DNA from: Candidatus Cloacimonadota bacterium
GTDB taxonomy: Bacteria > Cloacimonadota > Cloacimonadia > Cloacimonadales > TCS61
DNA length: 5,624 nt
Direction: 5' to 3'
Assembly (NCBI GenBank): GCA_016931665.1
Contig: JAFGEH010000018.1
Coordinates: 1-5,624, forward strand
Below the pieces are notes generated by a model. The model saw only the letters and a program-made list of their open reading frames with translations, had not been told where the DNA came from and searched no databases. The translations under genes were made by a program, and so were the position numbers. Shown piece by piece: positions 1 through 5,624 of this stretch (the first letter of the stretch is position 1; every line of letters starts with the position of its first letter).

Positions 1-836
1 CGGATACAGAAAGTAACAGGCCTGCCAGGTTCATAACTGCGTCTGGAAGAATAAACCACCGGCCCTTCATCTGCCAGTTCTATGATTGTTTCACCTGGTT
101 TTACTGCAGTGATTCTGCCTTCAAAGAAATTCATGTTCCCGATAAAATCGGCAACAAAGCGGGTCACGGGATGTTCATAGATAATTTTGGGTTCATCGCA
201 TTGCACAATACTGCCGCGGTCCATCACCGCTATCCGGTCCGCCAGGGCCAAGGCTTCGGTCTGGTTGTGTGTAACGAAGATGAAGGTGATGCCGACCTTT
301 CTCTGTAATTCGGCCAGTTCATTGCGGGTCTGCTCCGAGATCTTCTTATCCAGGGCGCTCAGGGGTTCATCCAGCAGCAGGATACTGGGTTCGTTCACTA
401 GCGCCCGAGCCAGAGCAACCCGCTGCTGCTGGCCGCCGGAAAGACTCCCCGGCATCCGGTTCACGAAATCACCCAGGCTGACCAGTTCCACAACTCGAGC
501 CACCCTGTCCCGAAGTTCCTTACCCGGTACCTTTTTGATCCTTAAGCCATAGCTGATATTTTCGTAAACACTCAAATTTGGGAATAGAGCATAATTCTGG
601 AATACGGTGTTCACATCCCGTCGGTGGGGAGGCAGTTGAGTGAGATCCCGGCCATCCAGTAAAATTGAACCGGCAGTCACTTTTTCAAACCCGGCTATCA
701 GTCTGAGAATAGTTGTTTTACCACAACCGCTGGGACCCAGCAGGCAGAAGAACTCACCCTGCCGGATCTCCAGATCGATATCAGCTACGGCAGTGAATTG
801 ACCGTACTTCTTAGTAAGATTTTTTAAAGTCAGCAT
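1..836 (-). CDS. potA: Spermidine/putrescine ABC transporter ATP-binding protein, PotA-like (3' end outside window)
   Basis: This is the cytoplasmic ATPase subunit that would energise polyamine import with PotB/PotC-type permeases and a PotD-type binding protein, none of which are in the window. The first 278 codons are visible; PotA proteins usually run to about 350-380 residues, so most of the C-terminal TOBE region lies beyond the left edge. Walker A is GPSGCGKTT (residues 34-42), the Q-loop is VFQNYALFP (78-86), the ABC signature is LSGGQQQR (132-139), Walker B is ILLLDEP (152-158), the D-loop is SALD (160-163) and the H-loop is His190. The stretches NELAELQRKVGITFIFVTH and FIGNMNFFEG match PotA closely, although a ferric, sulfate or sugar ATPase of the same superfamily is not excluded. 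The start is secure: an in-frame TAA lies 12 bases upstream, and a purine-rich AAGAGAG just ahead of the ATG is a modest ribosome binding site. The usual HDQ after the H-loop reads HNQ here. Confidence 0.93.
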   Translation of the reverse strand, partial: MLTLKNLTKKYGQFTAVADIDLEIRQGEFFCLLGPSGCGKTTILRLIAGFEKVTAGSILLDGRDLTQLPPHRRDVNTVFQNYALFPNLSVYENISYGLRIKKVPGKELRDRVARVVELVSLGDFVNRMPGSLSGGQQQRVALARALVNEPSILLLDEPLSALDKKISEQTRNELAELQRKVGITFIFVTHNQTEALALADRIAVMDRGSIVQCDEPKIIYEHPVTRFVADFIGNMNFFEGRITAVKPGETIIELADEGPVVYSSRRSYEPGRPVTFCI

Positions 837-845
837 ATTTCTCTC

Positions 846-893
846 TTATTTTTTGTGTGTCAGGTTAGTTTCAATATCACTATATTTTAACAT
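846..893 (-). other. Possible 15-codon leader ORF upstream of potA
   Basis: On the minus strand an ATG at 893 is preceded by GGAG (902-899) at a normal 5-base spacing. It opens a 15-codon frame, MLKYSDIETNLTHKK, that ends in TAA at 848-846, nine bases before the potA start. The layout fits a leader peptide or a short coupled ORF. Against this, the region is AT-rich, the peptide has no recognisable character, and there is no terminator-type hairpin between it and potA. The same bases include TGTTAAAAT (892-884), which resembles an extended -10 element; if that is the true potA promoter, the ORF would not be transcribed whole. Both readings are weak. Confidence 0.2.
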
Positions 894-923
894 ATTATCT
901 CCAGAAATGCTGATAATTGTCTG

Positions 924-1201
924 TCATTTTGATTTAATTTCTTCCGGGATCTTTATACTGAATTTATTCTCTTTCGCTGCACTTTGTATCATCTCCTGGT
1001 GATACTGACTAATCATGAAACCCAGCTCTTCAATTCAGGAAACTTCCTTCTTTAAAACAAAATGAACACATATTTCGCTTGGATGCCAGTCAAGAAAAAA
1101 AGGAAAGGTCTCAACAGGTTCGCACTCATACTGGGATCAAATTTATCATCCTCTATTTTAGAATATACCGGCAGAATAACAGTTATTCTGCGTTCATATT
1201 T
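924..1201 (-). pseudogene. Decayed PilZ-domain gene (relic)
   Basis: Two minus-strand open segments in different frames together span about 92 codons, close to a PilZ domain in size. The first (1201 to 1052, 49 codons, ending in TAA) begins KYERRITVILPVY and continues through SMSANLLRPFLFFLTGIQAK. This aligns by eye with the start of PilZ domains: an ERR-x(n)-LPVY strand, then an N-L-S-x-x-G-L-F-F motif. Here the motif reads NLLRPFLFF, so the serine and glycine expected of a cyclic-di-GMP site are gone, and Ile9 stands where the second arginine of RxxxR is expected. The second segment (1034 to 924) reads EELGFMISQYHQEM and ends IPEEIKSK before TGA, one frame off. There is no good start codon or ribosome binding site, and a TAA stands directly before the first segment. 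An inactivated gene is the best reading; the PilZ assignment rests on pattern memory alone. The second segment could also be an unrelated 30-codon ORF starting at 1016. Confidence 0.42.
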
Positions 1202-1242
1202 TTAACAGAAGCTGCCAGAGGCTGGTTGAAGTGAATATTTAA

Positions 1243-1272
1243 TTGACAAACACTTCCCCTTAATTATTGAAT
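1243..1272 (+). promoter_or_regulatory. Candidate sigma-70-type promoter of the sensor kinase gene
   Basis: A perfect TTGACA (1243-1248) is followed after 18 bases by TTGAAT (1267-1272), a four-of-six match to TATAAT. This predicts a leader of roughly 100 bases before the kinase start at 1381. Just downstream are short repeats that could be operator-like: a direct repeat TATTGAA (1265-1271 and 1279-1285), the palindrome CAATATTG (1276-1283), and inverted arms AGATC/GATCT (1285-1289 and 1296-1300). The call rests on consensus matching in AT-rich DNA and is tentative. Confidence 0.35.
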
Positions 1273-1369
1273 ATACAATATTGAAGATCGGAAAAGATCT
1301 GACCTCCACAGGGAATTTCTGCAGCACAGACTGGTAATTTATGGCAGATCTTTTTCAAGTTTCCCGATT

Positions 1370-1376
1370 GAGGTGA
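1370..1376 (+). promoter_or_regulatory. Ribosome binding site of the sensor kinase gene
   Basis: GAGGTGA matches the 16S-complementary sequence and lies four bases before the ATG at 1381. It supports that start over the out-of-frame ATG at 1341, which opens only an 11-codon ORF ending inside this site. Confidence 0.7.
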
Positions 1377-1380
1377 GGTT

Positions 1381-4300
1381 ATGTCTGAAGAGAGAAAAAA
1401 GACAATTCTCCTGGTTGAAGATGAACTGATCATTGCCATGGATGAACAGATGACCCTGAAACATTACGGCTATCAGGTCAAGATTGCCAGTACTGGCGAG
1501 CAGGCTATCGCGATGGTGGCTAAAGAAGGCGATATAGACCTGATCCTGATGGATATAAATCTGGGTGAAGGCATGGATGGCACCCGGGCCGCTGAGCTGA
1601 TCCTGCAGAAACACGATATTCCACTGATTTTTATTTCGGCCTATACGGAGCAGGAAGTGGTGGAAAGAACGGAAGGGATTACTTCTTACGGTTATATCGT
1701 GAAAAATTCCGGTGAAACAGTACTGATAGCTTCCATCAGGATGGCTTTCCGGTTGTTTGAAGCTAAATTGAAGGAAATTCAGAAAGAACAGGAACTGAGA
1801 GAAGCGAAGGAACAACTTGAGAAGTATTTCAATTCCAGTCTTGATCTATTGTGTATTGCCAGTACCAGTGGAAAATTCCTCCGCCTGAACCCGGAATGGG
1901 AGAAGGTGCTGGGCTATTCTGTTACAGAACTGGAGGGACAGAGCTTCTTTGACTTTATTCATCCTGAAGATATGGAAAGAACTTTAAAGGCTTTATCCCG
2001 TCTGGATAAACAGGAAGAAGTTCTGAGCTTTGAGAATCGTTATCGCTGTCGGGACGGTTCCTATCGCTGGATCGAATGGCGTTCCCGGCCGGAGGGTGAT
2101 CTGATCTATGCAGCTGCCCGTGACATAACAGATCGTAAACAGATGGAACAGAAACTGGCGGAAGAAAAACAATGGTCAGAAAGCATTGTTAATTATGCTC
2201 CTGATATAATTATTGGCTTGGAGAAAGATTCCAGAATAGCAGTTTTCAACAGATTCGCCGAGCTGCTAACCGGCTATCAGGCCGAGGAAGTGTACGGCAA
2301 AAAGTGGATTGATATGTTTATTCCGGCAGAAATCCAGCCGGAAATCCATAACGTCTGGGCTGAAATAATCCGCACCCGGGCTATTGTCCATCAGCATGAA
2401 AATGAAATTGTCACCAGAAGTGGAGAACGGCGCCTGATCAGCTGGCGTAATTGTCTTTTAACTGAAGATGAAGACTTCAGGATGATCCTCTCCATTGGAG
2501 AAGACATCACAGAGCAGCAAAGGGCCAGCGAAGAACTGCAGAAAAAGTCCAAAGCCATGGAAGCTGCCAGCGATGGTATAGCCATTCTCGACTCGGAGGA
2601 GAAATATATCTATCTGAATCAGTCCCATGCCAGTATCTACGGGTACGATGATCCCTCTGAACTGATCGGTAAAAGCTGGCAGATGTTGTATCGGGAACCG
2701 GAGCTGACCAGATTCAGGCAGGAGATCATGCCGAAATTCTCGGTCATGGGTAAATGGCGGGGGGAAGCAGTGGGATTGAAAAAGGACGGCAGCACCTTTC
2801 CTCAGCATATATCCCTCACCGCTCTGGCTGAAGGTGGACTGGTCTGTATTGTCCATGACATAAGTGAACGCAAACAGGCCGAGGAAAAACTGCGAGAGCG
2901 TGAAGAACTCTTCCGGAAAGTCCTGGCTACTGCTCCGGATCTCATACTGACTACCGATGTACAGGGTACGATAACCTTTGTGAATGAGCCTGATCTCCTG
3001 GTGAATCTGAAAATTACGAAGGAAGATATCACCGGTCGTAACATGATGTCTTTCATTGCTGAAAAAGACCGCGCCCTGGCCATGGAGAACACGAAGTTGA
3101 TGTTTGAACGCCCTCTGGGGGTGAAAGAATACCGACTACAAACCGGGGATGGTGTAGAGATTGAATGTGAGGTGAACGGTGATGTGATCAGGGATAGTGA
3201 ATCGCAGCCCCTGGGCATGGTTTATGTTATCCGGGACATTACGGGTCGCAAACAGATGGAAGAGAAACTGCGTCGGAGCGAAGAGAATTATCAGGAACTT
3301 TATACTATGCTGCGCCTGATGAGCGATACCATGCCGGACATGATCTGGGCCAAGGATCTGAAAAACCGTTATATCTTCGCCAATCGGGCCATGTGTGAAA
3401 AACTGCTGAATGCCCGTGACACAGAAGAACCGATAGGAAAGACGGATCTGTTCTTTGCCCGGAGGGAAAGGGAATCTCATCCCGATAATCCGGAATGGCA
3501 TACCTTCGGTGAACTCTGTATGGATTCCGATACTGTAACTCTAAAGAATATGAAAGAAATGCAATTCGATGAATTCGGTAATGTAAAAGGCAAATTTCTT
3601 TATCTGGATGTGCATAAAGCTCCCATGTTCAATCACGAAGGGAAAGTGATCGGCGTGGTCGGTTCAGCCAGGGATATCACAGAACGCAAACTGACGGAAG
3701 AAACCCTGAATACGGAGCGGAAACAACTCCTTTCCATTTTCGAGAGTATTATGGAACCGATATATGTTTGTGACCCCCAGACTTATGAGATCCTGTATAT
3801 TAACCAGGCTCTGAGAAACATGCTGCAAAAAGATTGTATCGGGGGCATCTGTTACCAGGAATTTCAGGGTTTGGACGAACCGTGTCCTTTCTGTACGAAT
3901 AAAATTATTCAGAAACAGCCGGATAATACGTATTCCTGGGAGTATTTTAATCCGAAACTCGGCAAATATTTCTCTTTGCATGATCGTCTCATTCGCTGGA
4001 CTAACGGGCGTGATGTCCGCCTGGAACTGGCTTTTGACATCTCCGAAGTAAAACAGGCCGAGGGAAAGATTAACGGATTGCTGCAGGAAAAGGAACTGAT
4101 CCTGAAGGAAACCCATCACCGGATCAAAAACAATATCACCCTGATCAACAGCATGCTTTCCATTCAGGCCAATTCCCAGAATAATCAGCAGGTGAAGGAT
4201 ATTTTAAGTGAAGCTGCAGGACGCCTGCAGAGCATGATGGTTCTCTATGATAAACTCTACCGTTCTGAAAATCTGGAAAATCTGAGTCTCCGCGATTTCC

Positions 4301-4683
4301 TGACCTTGCTGGTAAAGGAGATCATCAGAGTTATTCCTGCTGCCTGCCCGGTTAAAACTGCTTTGAAGATCGATAACCTGAATCTCAGTATCAAAAAGAT
4401 GCCACTGATCGGCATTATGATCAATGAATTAATAACCAATTCCATTAAATATGCTTATCCGGATCGTGCAGAAGGCCTGATTTCTATTACTGTAAAATTG
4501 AAGAACGGAAAAGTAAATTTAAATTATCAGGATAACGGCATCGGACTGCCTGAGAACATTGATATAAATGGAAGTTCAACCTTCGGCCTGCAACTGGTCA
4601 ATCTCCTGGTTAAACAGCTGAATGGTTCTCTGAAGATAAGCGGTGAAACGAGAAATAAATTCTCTATCACTTTCCCGGTATAA
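1381..4683 (+). CDS. Hybrid sensor histidine kinase: receiver, six PAS domains, HisKA_2 and HATPase
   Basis: This 1100-residue protein should be a cytoplasmic multi-input signalling kinase, since no signal peptide or membrane segment is visible. The N-terminal receiver (about 7-125) has acidic residues Glu13 and Asp14, phospho-acceptor Asp58 in ILMDINLG, Ser86, and Lys108 in YIVKN. A helical linker (about 122-150) leads into six PAS modules at about 144-253, 264-380, 388-500, 506-625, 633-770 and 778-893. Each ends in a DIT or DIS motif (248, 375, 493, 619, 765, 886) followed by a charged helix. The HisKA_2 dimerisation region carries THHRIKNN (911-918); His913 is the likely phosphorylated residue by family alignment. 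The ATPase has INELITNS (N box, Asn1015), DNGIGLP (1051-1057) and TFGLQL (1067-1072). The sixth PAS has four cysteines (819, 824, 835, 838). No cognate output regulator is adjacent, so the phosphate presumably passes to a distant partner. The signals sensed cannot be read from the sequence. The gene is intact, with a clear start and a TAA stop. Confidence 0.95.
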   Translation: MSEERKKTILLVEDELIIAMDEQMTLKHYGYQVKIASTGEQAIAMVAKEGDIDLILMDINLGEGMDGTRAAELILQKHDIPLIFISAYTEQEVVERTEGITSYGYIVKNSGETVLIASIRMAFRLFEAKLKEIQKEQELREAKEQLEKYFNSSLDLLCIASTSGKFLRLNPEWEKVLGYSVTELEGQSFFDFIHPEDMERTLKALSRLDKQEEVLSFENRYRCRDGSYRWIEWRSRPEGDLIYAAARDITDRKQMEQKLAEEKQWSESIVNYAPDIIIGLEKDSRIAVFNRFAELLTGYQAEEVYGKKWIDMFIPAEIQPEIHNVWAEIIRTRAIVHQHENEIVTRSGERRLISWRNCLLTEDEDFRMILSIGEDITEQQRASEELQKKSKAMEAASDGIAILDSEEKYIYLNQSHASIYGYDDPSELIGKSWQMLYREPELTRFRQEIMPKFSVMGKWRGEAVGLKKDGSTFPQHISLTALAEGGLVCIVHDISERKQAEEKLREREELFRKVLATAPDLILTTDVQGTITFVNEPDLLVNLKITKEDITGRNMMSFIAEKDRALAMENTKLMFERPLGVKEYRLQTGDGVEIECEVNGDVIRDSESQPLGMVYVIRDITGRKQMEEKLRRSEENYQELYTMLRLMSDTMPDMIWAKDLKNRYIFANRAMCEKLLNARDTEEPIGKTDLFFARRERESHPDNPEWHTFGELCMDSDTVTLKNMKEMQFDEFGNVKGKFLYLDVHKAPMFNHEGKVIGVVGSARDITERKLTEETLNTERKQLLSIFESIMEPIYVCDPQTYEILYINQALRNMLQKDCIGGICYQEFQGLDEPCPFCTNKIIQKQPDNTYSWEYFNPKLGKYFSLHDRLIRWTNGRDVRLELAFDISEVKQAEGKINGLLQEKELILKETHHRIKNNITLINSMLSIQANSQNNQQVKDILSEAAGRLQSMMVLYDKLYRSENLENLSLRDFLTLLVKEIIRVIPAACPVKTALKIDNLNLSIKKMPLIGIMINELITNSIKYAYPDRAEGLISITVKLKNGKVNLNYQDNGIGLPENIDINGSSTFGLQLVNLLVKQLNGSLKISGETRNKFSITFPV

Positions 4684-4735
4684 TTCCGGTTGATTGCCTG
4701 AAGTTACCGGTTGCCAATAAGTTAATATATTGCCA

Positions 4736-5182
4736 TTAGTCTTTTTGTCCGGGTAATTCCCGCAGTCGAGTCCAGACCTCTGTCCTGCCCAGCAGCGAAA
4801 TCCCGATATAACCCCTCAAATGCAGATTATCATCCTTCAGCTTCATGTGAGAGCTGTAGGTTTTACCTGTTTCCGGGTCATAGATGGTGCCGCCTTTCCA
4901 CTTGTTGCCATCAGCCTGGAAATCCTTCAGGATTTCCAGACCCAGGATCAGATCCTGACGACGGGCGGGGTCTGGATTCTTGTCATCCATCTTAGGTTCT
5001 CCGTCTTCTTCCAAGGGCTCTTCCAGCCAGGCTATACGGCCGAAAGTCAAGCCTTCCCGGCTGTAAATCTCGATCACGGCCTCCTGACTCTGGGATAACC
5101 AGTATCCGTTAATATCCTCTGTCACTTCTGCAGAGAGCAGACTGGCTGCCAGAAAAATAAACAGAATCAGATATATTTTCAT
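4736..5182 (-). CDS. Secreted DUF2147-family protein
   Basis: This 148-residue protein starts with a clear Sec signal peptide: Met-Lys, a hydrophobic stretch (residues 3-16), and likely cleavage after Ala18 in LLSA. It has no lipobox cysteine, so it should be a soluble periplasmic or exported protein. The mature part matches DUF2147 in order: GYW near residue 26, IEIY followed by a glycine and GRIAWL, an acidic NPD segment, ILGLEIL, WKGGTIYDPETGKTYS, and the hallmark LRGYIGISLLGRTEVWTR near the C-terminus. The function of this family is not established; it is a small beta-rich domain. The start is supported by GGAGG four bases upstream. That site lies within the last codons of an interrupted upstream frame whose TGA directly abuts this ATG, suggesting the two once formed a coupled pair. 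It converges on the kinase gene, about 50 bases from its stop, with no convincing terminator between them. Confidence 0.9.
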   Translation of the reverse strand: MKIYLILFIFLAASLLSAEVTEDINGYWLSQSQEAVIEIYSREGLTFGRIAWLEEPLEEDGEPKMDDKNPDPARRQDLILGLEILKDFQADGNKWKGGTIYDPETGKTYSSHMKLKDDNLHLRGYIGISLLGRTEVWTRLRELPGQKD

Positions 5183-5458
5183 TCATCCTCCGAATTTTCT
5201 TTCCTGTAAGAACCGGGACAAACTGTCCAAAATAAAATGTACATGACAACTTTTTTCTGCTTCTTCCAGGCTGGCTTTTTCCGGGGGAGGGATTTGCAGT
5301 TTATAATTCCGGTTCTTTTCTGCAGGAATTTGGTAAGCACTGGTCACCAATTTTTTAGATTAACCGGCTTTTAATAACAGCTTATCATCAATTTCTTTTA
5401 TCAGTTACAAATAAATTTTATCCTGCTGGAACTGTAATTTAACGAAGTAAATTCTCAT
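5183..5458 (-). pseudogene. Interrupted gene upstream of the DUF2147 gene, function unknown
   Basis: A single minus-strand frame of 92 codons runs from ATG at 5458 to TGA at 5185-5183, broken by TAA at 5407-5405 and TAA at 5362-5360. The three pieces are 17 codons (MRIYFVKLQFQQDKIYL), 14 codons (LIKEIDDKLLLKAG) and 58 codons. The last contains YQIPAEKNRNYKLQIPPPEK and then HFILDSLSRFLQERKFGG. It uses the same kind of codons as its neighbours (CTG, GAA, CGG, CCG) and looks protein-like throughout. Its stop directly abuts the DUF2147 start (TGAATG), and the DUF2147 ribosome binding site lies in its final codons, as in a coupled operon. The simplest reading is a small gene killed by two nonsense mutations. 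Alternatives are a shorter live gene starting at TTG 5350 or GTG 5347, though neither has a ribosome binding site, or chance openness. I do not recognise the family. Confidence 0.4.
5187..5191 (-). promoter_or_regulatory. Ribosome binding site of the DUF2147 gene
   Basis: GGAGG on the minus strand lies four bases before the ATG at 5182. It fixes that start, which gives a clean signal peptide. An out-of-frame ATG at 5186 sits too close to the site to be used. Confidence 0.7.
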
Positions 5459-5498
5459 TGACAAAAAAAAGCTGCTGCACATTTTTCCGAAAAAAATT

Positions 5499-5504
5499 GG
5501 AGAG
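5499..5504 (+). promoter_or_regulatory. Ribosome binding site of the threonine dehydrogenase-like gene
   Basis: GGAGAG precedes the ATG at 5508 by a short but workable spacing and supports that start. A TTGACA at 5458-5463 could be the -35 element, but no convincing -10 follows at 16-18 bases (the sequence there is CATTTTT), so no promoter is called. Confidence 0.55.
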
Positions 5505-5507
5505 AAT

Positions 5508-5624
5508 ATGAAAAGAATATTAGTTACCGGGTCAGTTGGCCAGATAGGGTCCGAATTAACCATGCTGCTCAGAGATTTATTTGGAAACAGCAACGTTGTA
5601 GCCGGCGGGAACAGAACAAAACCA
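5508..5624 (+). CDS. NAD-dependent epimerase/dehydratase, L-threonine 3-dehydrogenase-like (3' end outside window)
   Basis: Only the first 39 codons are present. They form the opening beta-alpha-beta unit of a Rossmann fold: strand RILVTG, the dinucleotide-binding loop TGSVGQIG (residues 7-14, the TGxxGxxG pattern of extended short-chain dehydrogenases), a helix SELTMLLRDLFG, and a second strand NVVAGG. The wording GQIGSEL followed by FGNSNVVA closely resembles the short-chain type of L-threonine 3-dehydrogenase, which oxidises threonine to 2-amino-3-ketobutyrate with NAD+. A nucleotide-sugar epimerase of the same family cannot be excluded from this much sequence. The usual acidic residue at the end of the second strand, which binds the NAD ribose, is not obvious: the segment reads GGNRTKP. 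The enzyme should be cytoplasmic. A kbl gene downstream would settle the role. Confidence 0.8.
   Translation, partial: MKRILVTGSVGQIGSELTMLLRDLFGNSNVVAGGNRTKP

Noticed and set aside
187..552. 121-codon plus-strand ORF within the potA region
   Set aside because: Serine/arginine-rich antisense shadow of the PotA ATPase core, whose motifs are all intact on the minus strand.
1062..1205. 47-codon plus-strand ORF starting MNTYFAWMPVKKK
   Set aside because: No ribosome binding site and no recognisable character; it is antisense to the more convincing PilZ-like relic.
1341..1376. 11-codon ORF ending just before the kinase start, a possible leader peptide
   Set aside because: No ribosome binding site and no attenuator-like structure; it probably arises by chance.
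1339..1815. 158-codon minus-strand ORF opposite the kinase start
   Set aside because: Antisense shadow of the receiver and PAS1 coding region; it also covers the kinase ribosome binding site.
4686..4710. Inverted arms CCGGT/ACCGG between the convergent kinase and DUF2147 genes, a possible bidirectional terminator
   Set aside because: The stem is only five pairs with a 15-base loop, and no T-tract follows on either strand.
4820..5098. 92-codon plus-strand ORF opposite the DUF2147 gene
   Set aside because: Shadow of a gene with a signal peptide, ribosome binding site and clear family motifs.
5216..5228. GGACA-AAC-TGTCC inverted repeat upstream of the DUF2147 gene, a possible operator
   Set aside because: It lies within the last codons of the upstream reading frame and is short enough to occur by chance.
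5302..5307. Perfect TATAAT on the plus strand
   Set aside because: No -35 match at 16-19 bases upstream (TTCCGG region), and the bases are accounted for by the minus-strand frame.
5330..5356. TTGGT/ACCAA hairpin followed by six T, resembling a terminator on the plus strand
   Set aside because: The stem is short, no plus-strand gene precedes it, and the stretch falls inside the minus-strand interrupted frame, which explains the run as Lys codons.

Overview
The window looks like ordinary bacterial chromosome. Genes are of moderate GC (roughly mid-40s per cent by eye) and the gaps between them are AT-rich. A phylum cannot be fixed from it. The mix of a PotA-type polyamine ATPase, a long receiver/multi-PAS sensor kinase of the HisKA_2 class, a secreted DUF2147 protein and a threonine-dehydrogenase-like short-chain dehydrogenase is compatible with Spirochaetota or another Gram-negative environmental lineage. 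That placement is an inference only.

Layout. Positions 1-836 (minus) hold the N-terminal 278 codons of a PotA-like ABC ATPase, cut by the left edge. Positions 837-1380 are a divergent gap. It holds a short minus-strand ORF just ahead of potA, a minus-strand gene relic that reads as a decayed PilZ domain (924-1201), and a candidate promoter and ribosome binding site for the kinase. Positions 1381-4683 (plus) hold one very large hybrid sensor kinase: receiver, six PAS domains, HisKA_2 and ATPase, 1100 residues. It converges on a secreted DUF2147 protein (4736-5182, minus) across about 50 bases. Positions 5183-5507 look intergenic, but the minus strand carries one reading frame from 5458 to 5183, interrupted by two TAA codons, whose final stop directly abuts the DUF2147 start codon. 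Positions 5508-5624 (plus) are the first 39 codons of an NAD-dependent epimerase/dehydratase resembling L-threonine 3-dehydrogenase, cut by the right edge.

How they work together. The intact genes do not form an obvious pathway. PotA should power polyamine uptake. The kinase should integrate several inputs and signal to a response regulator that is not in the window. DUF2147 is a small exported protein of unknown role. The dehydrogenase would start threonine breakdown or act on a nucleotide sugar. No mobile element, tRNA, rRNA, CRISPR array or defence system is visible. The least expected content is the pair of decayed reading frames in the two gaps and the cysteine-rich last PAS domain of the kinase.
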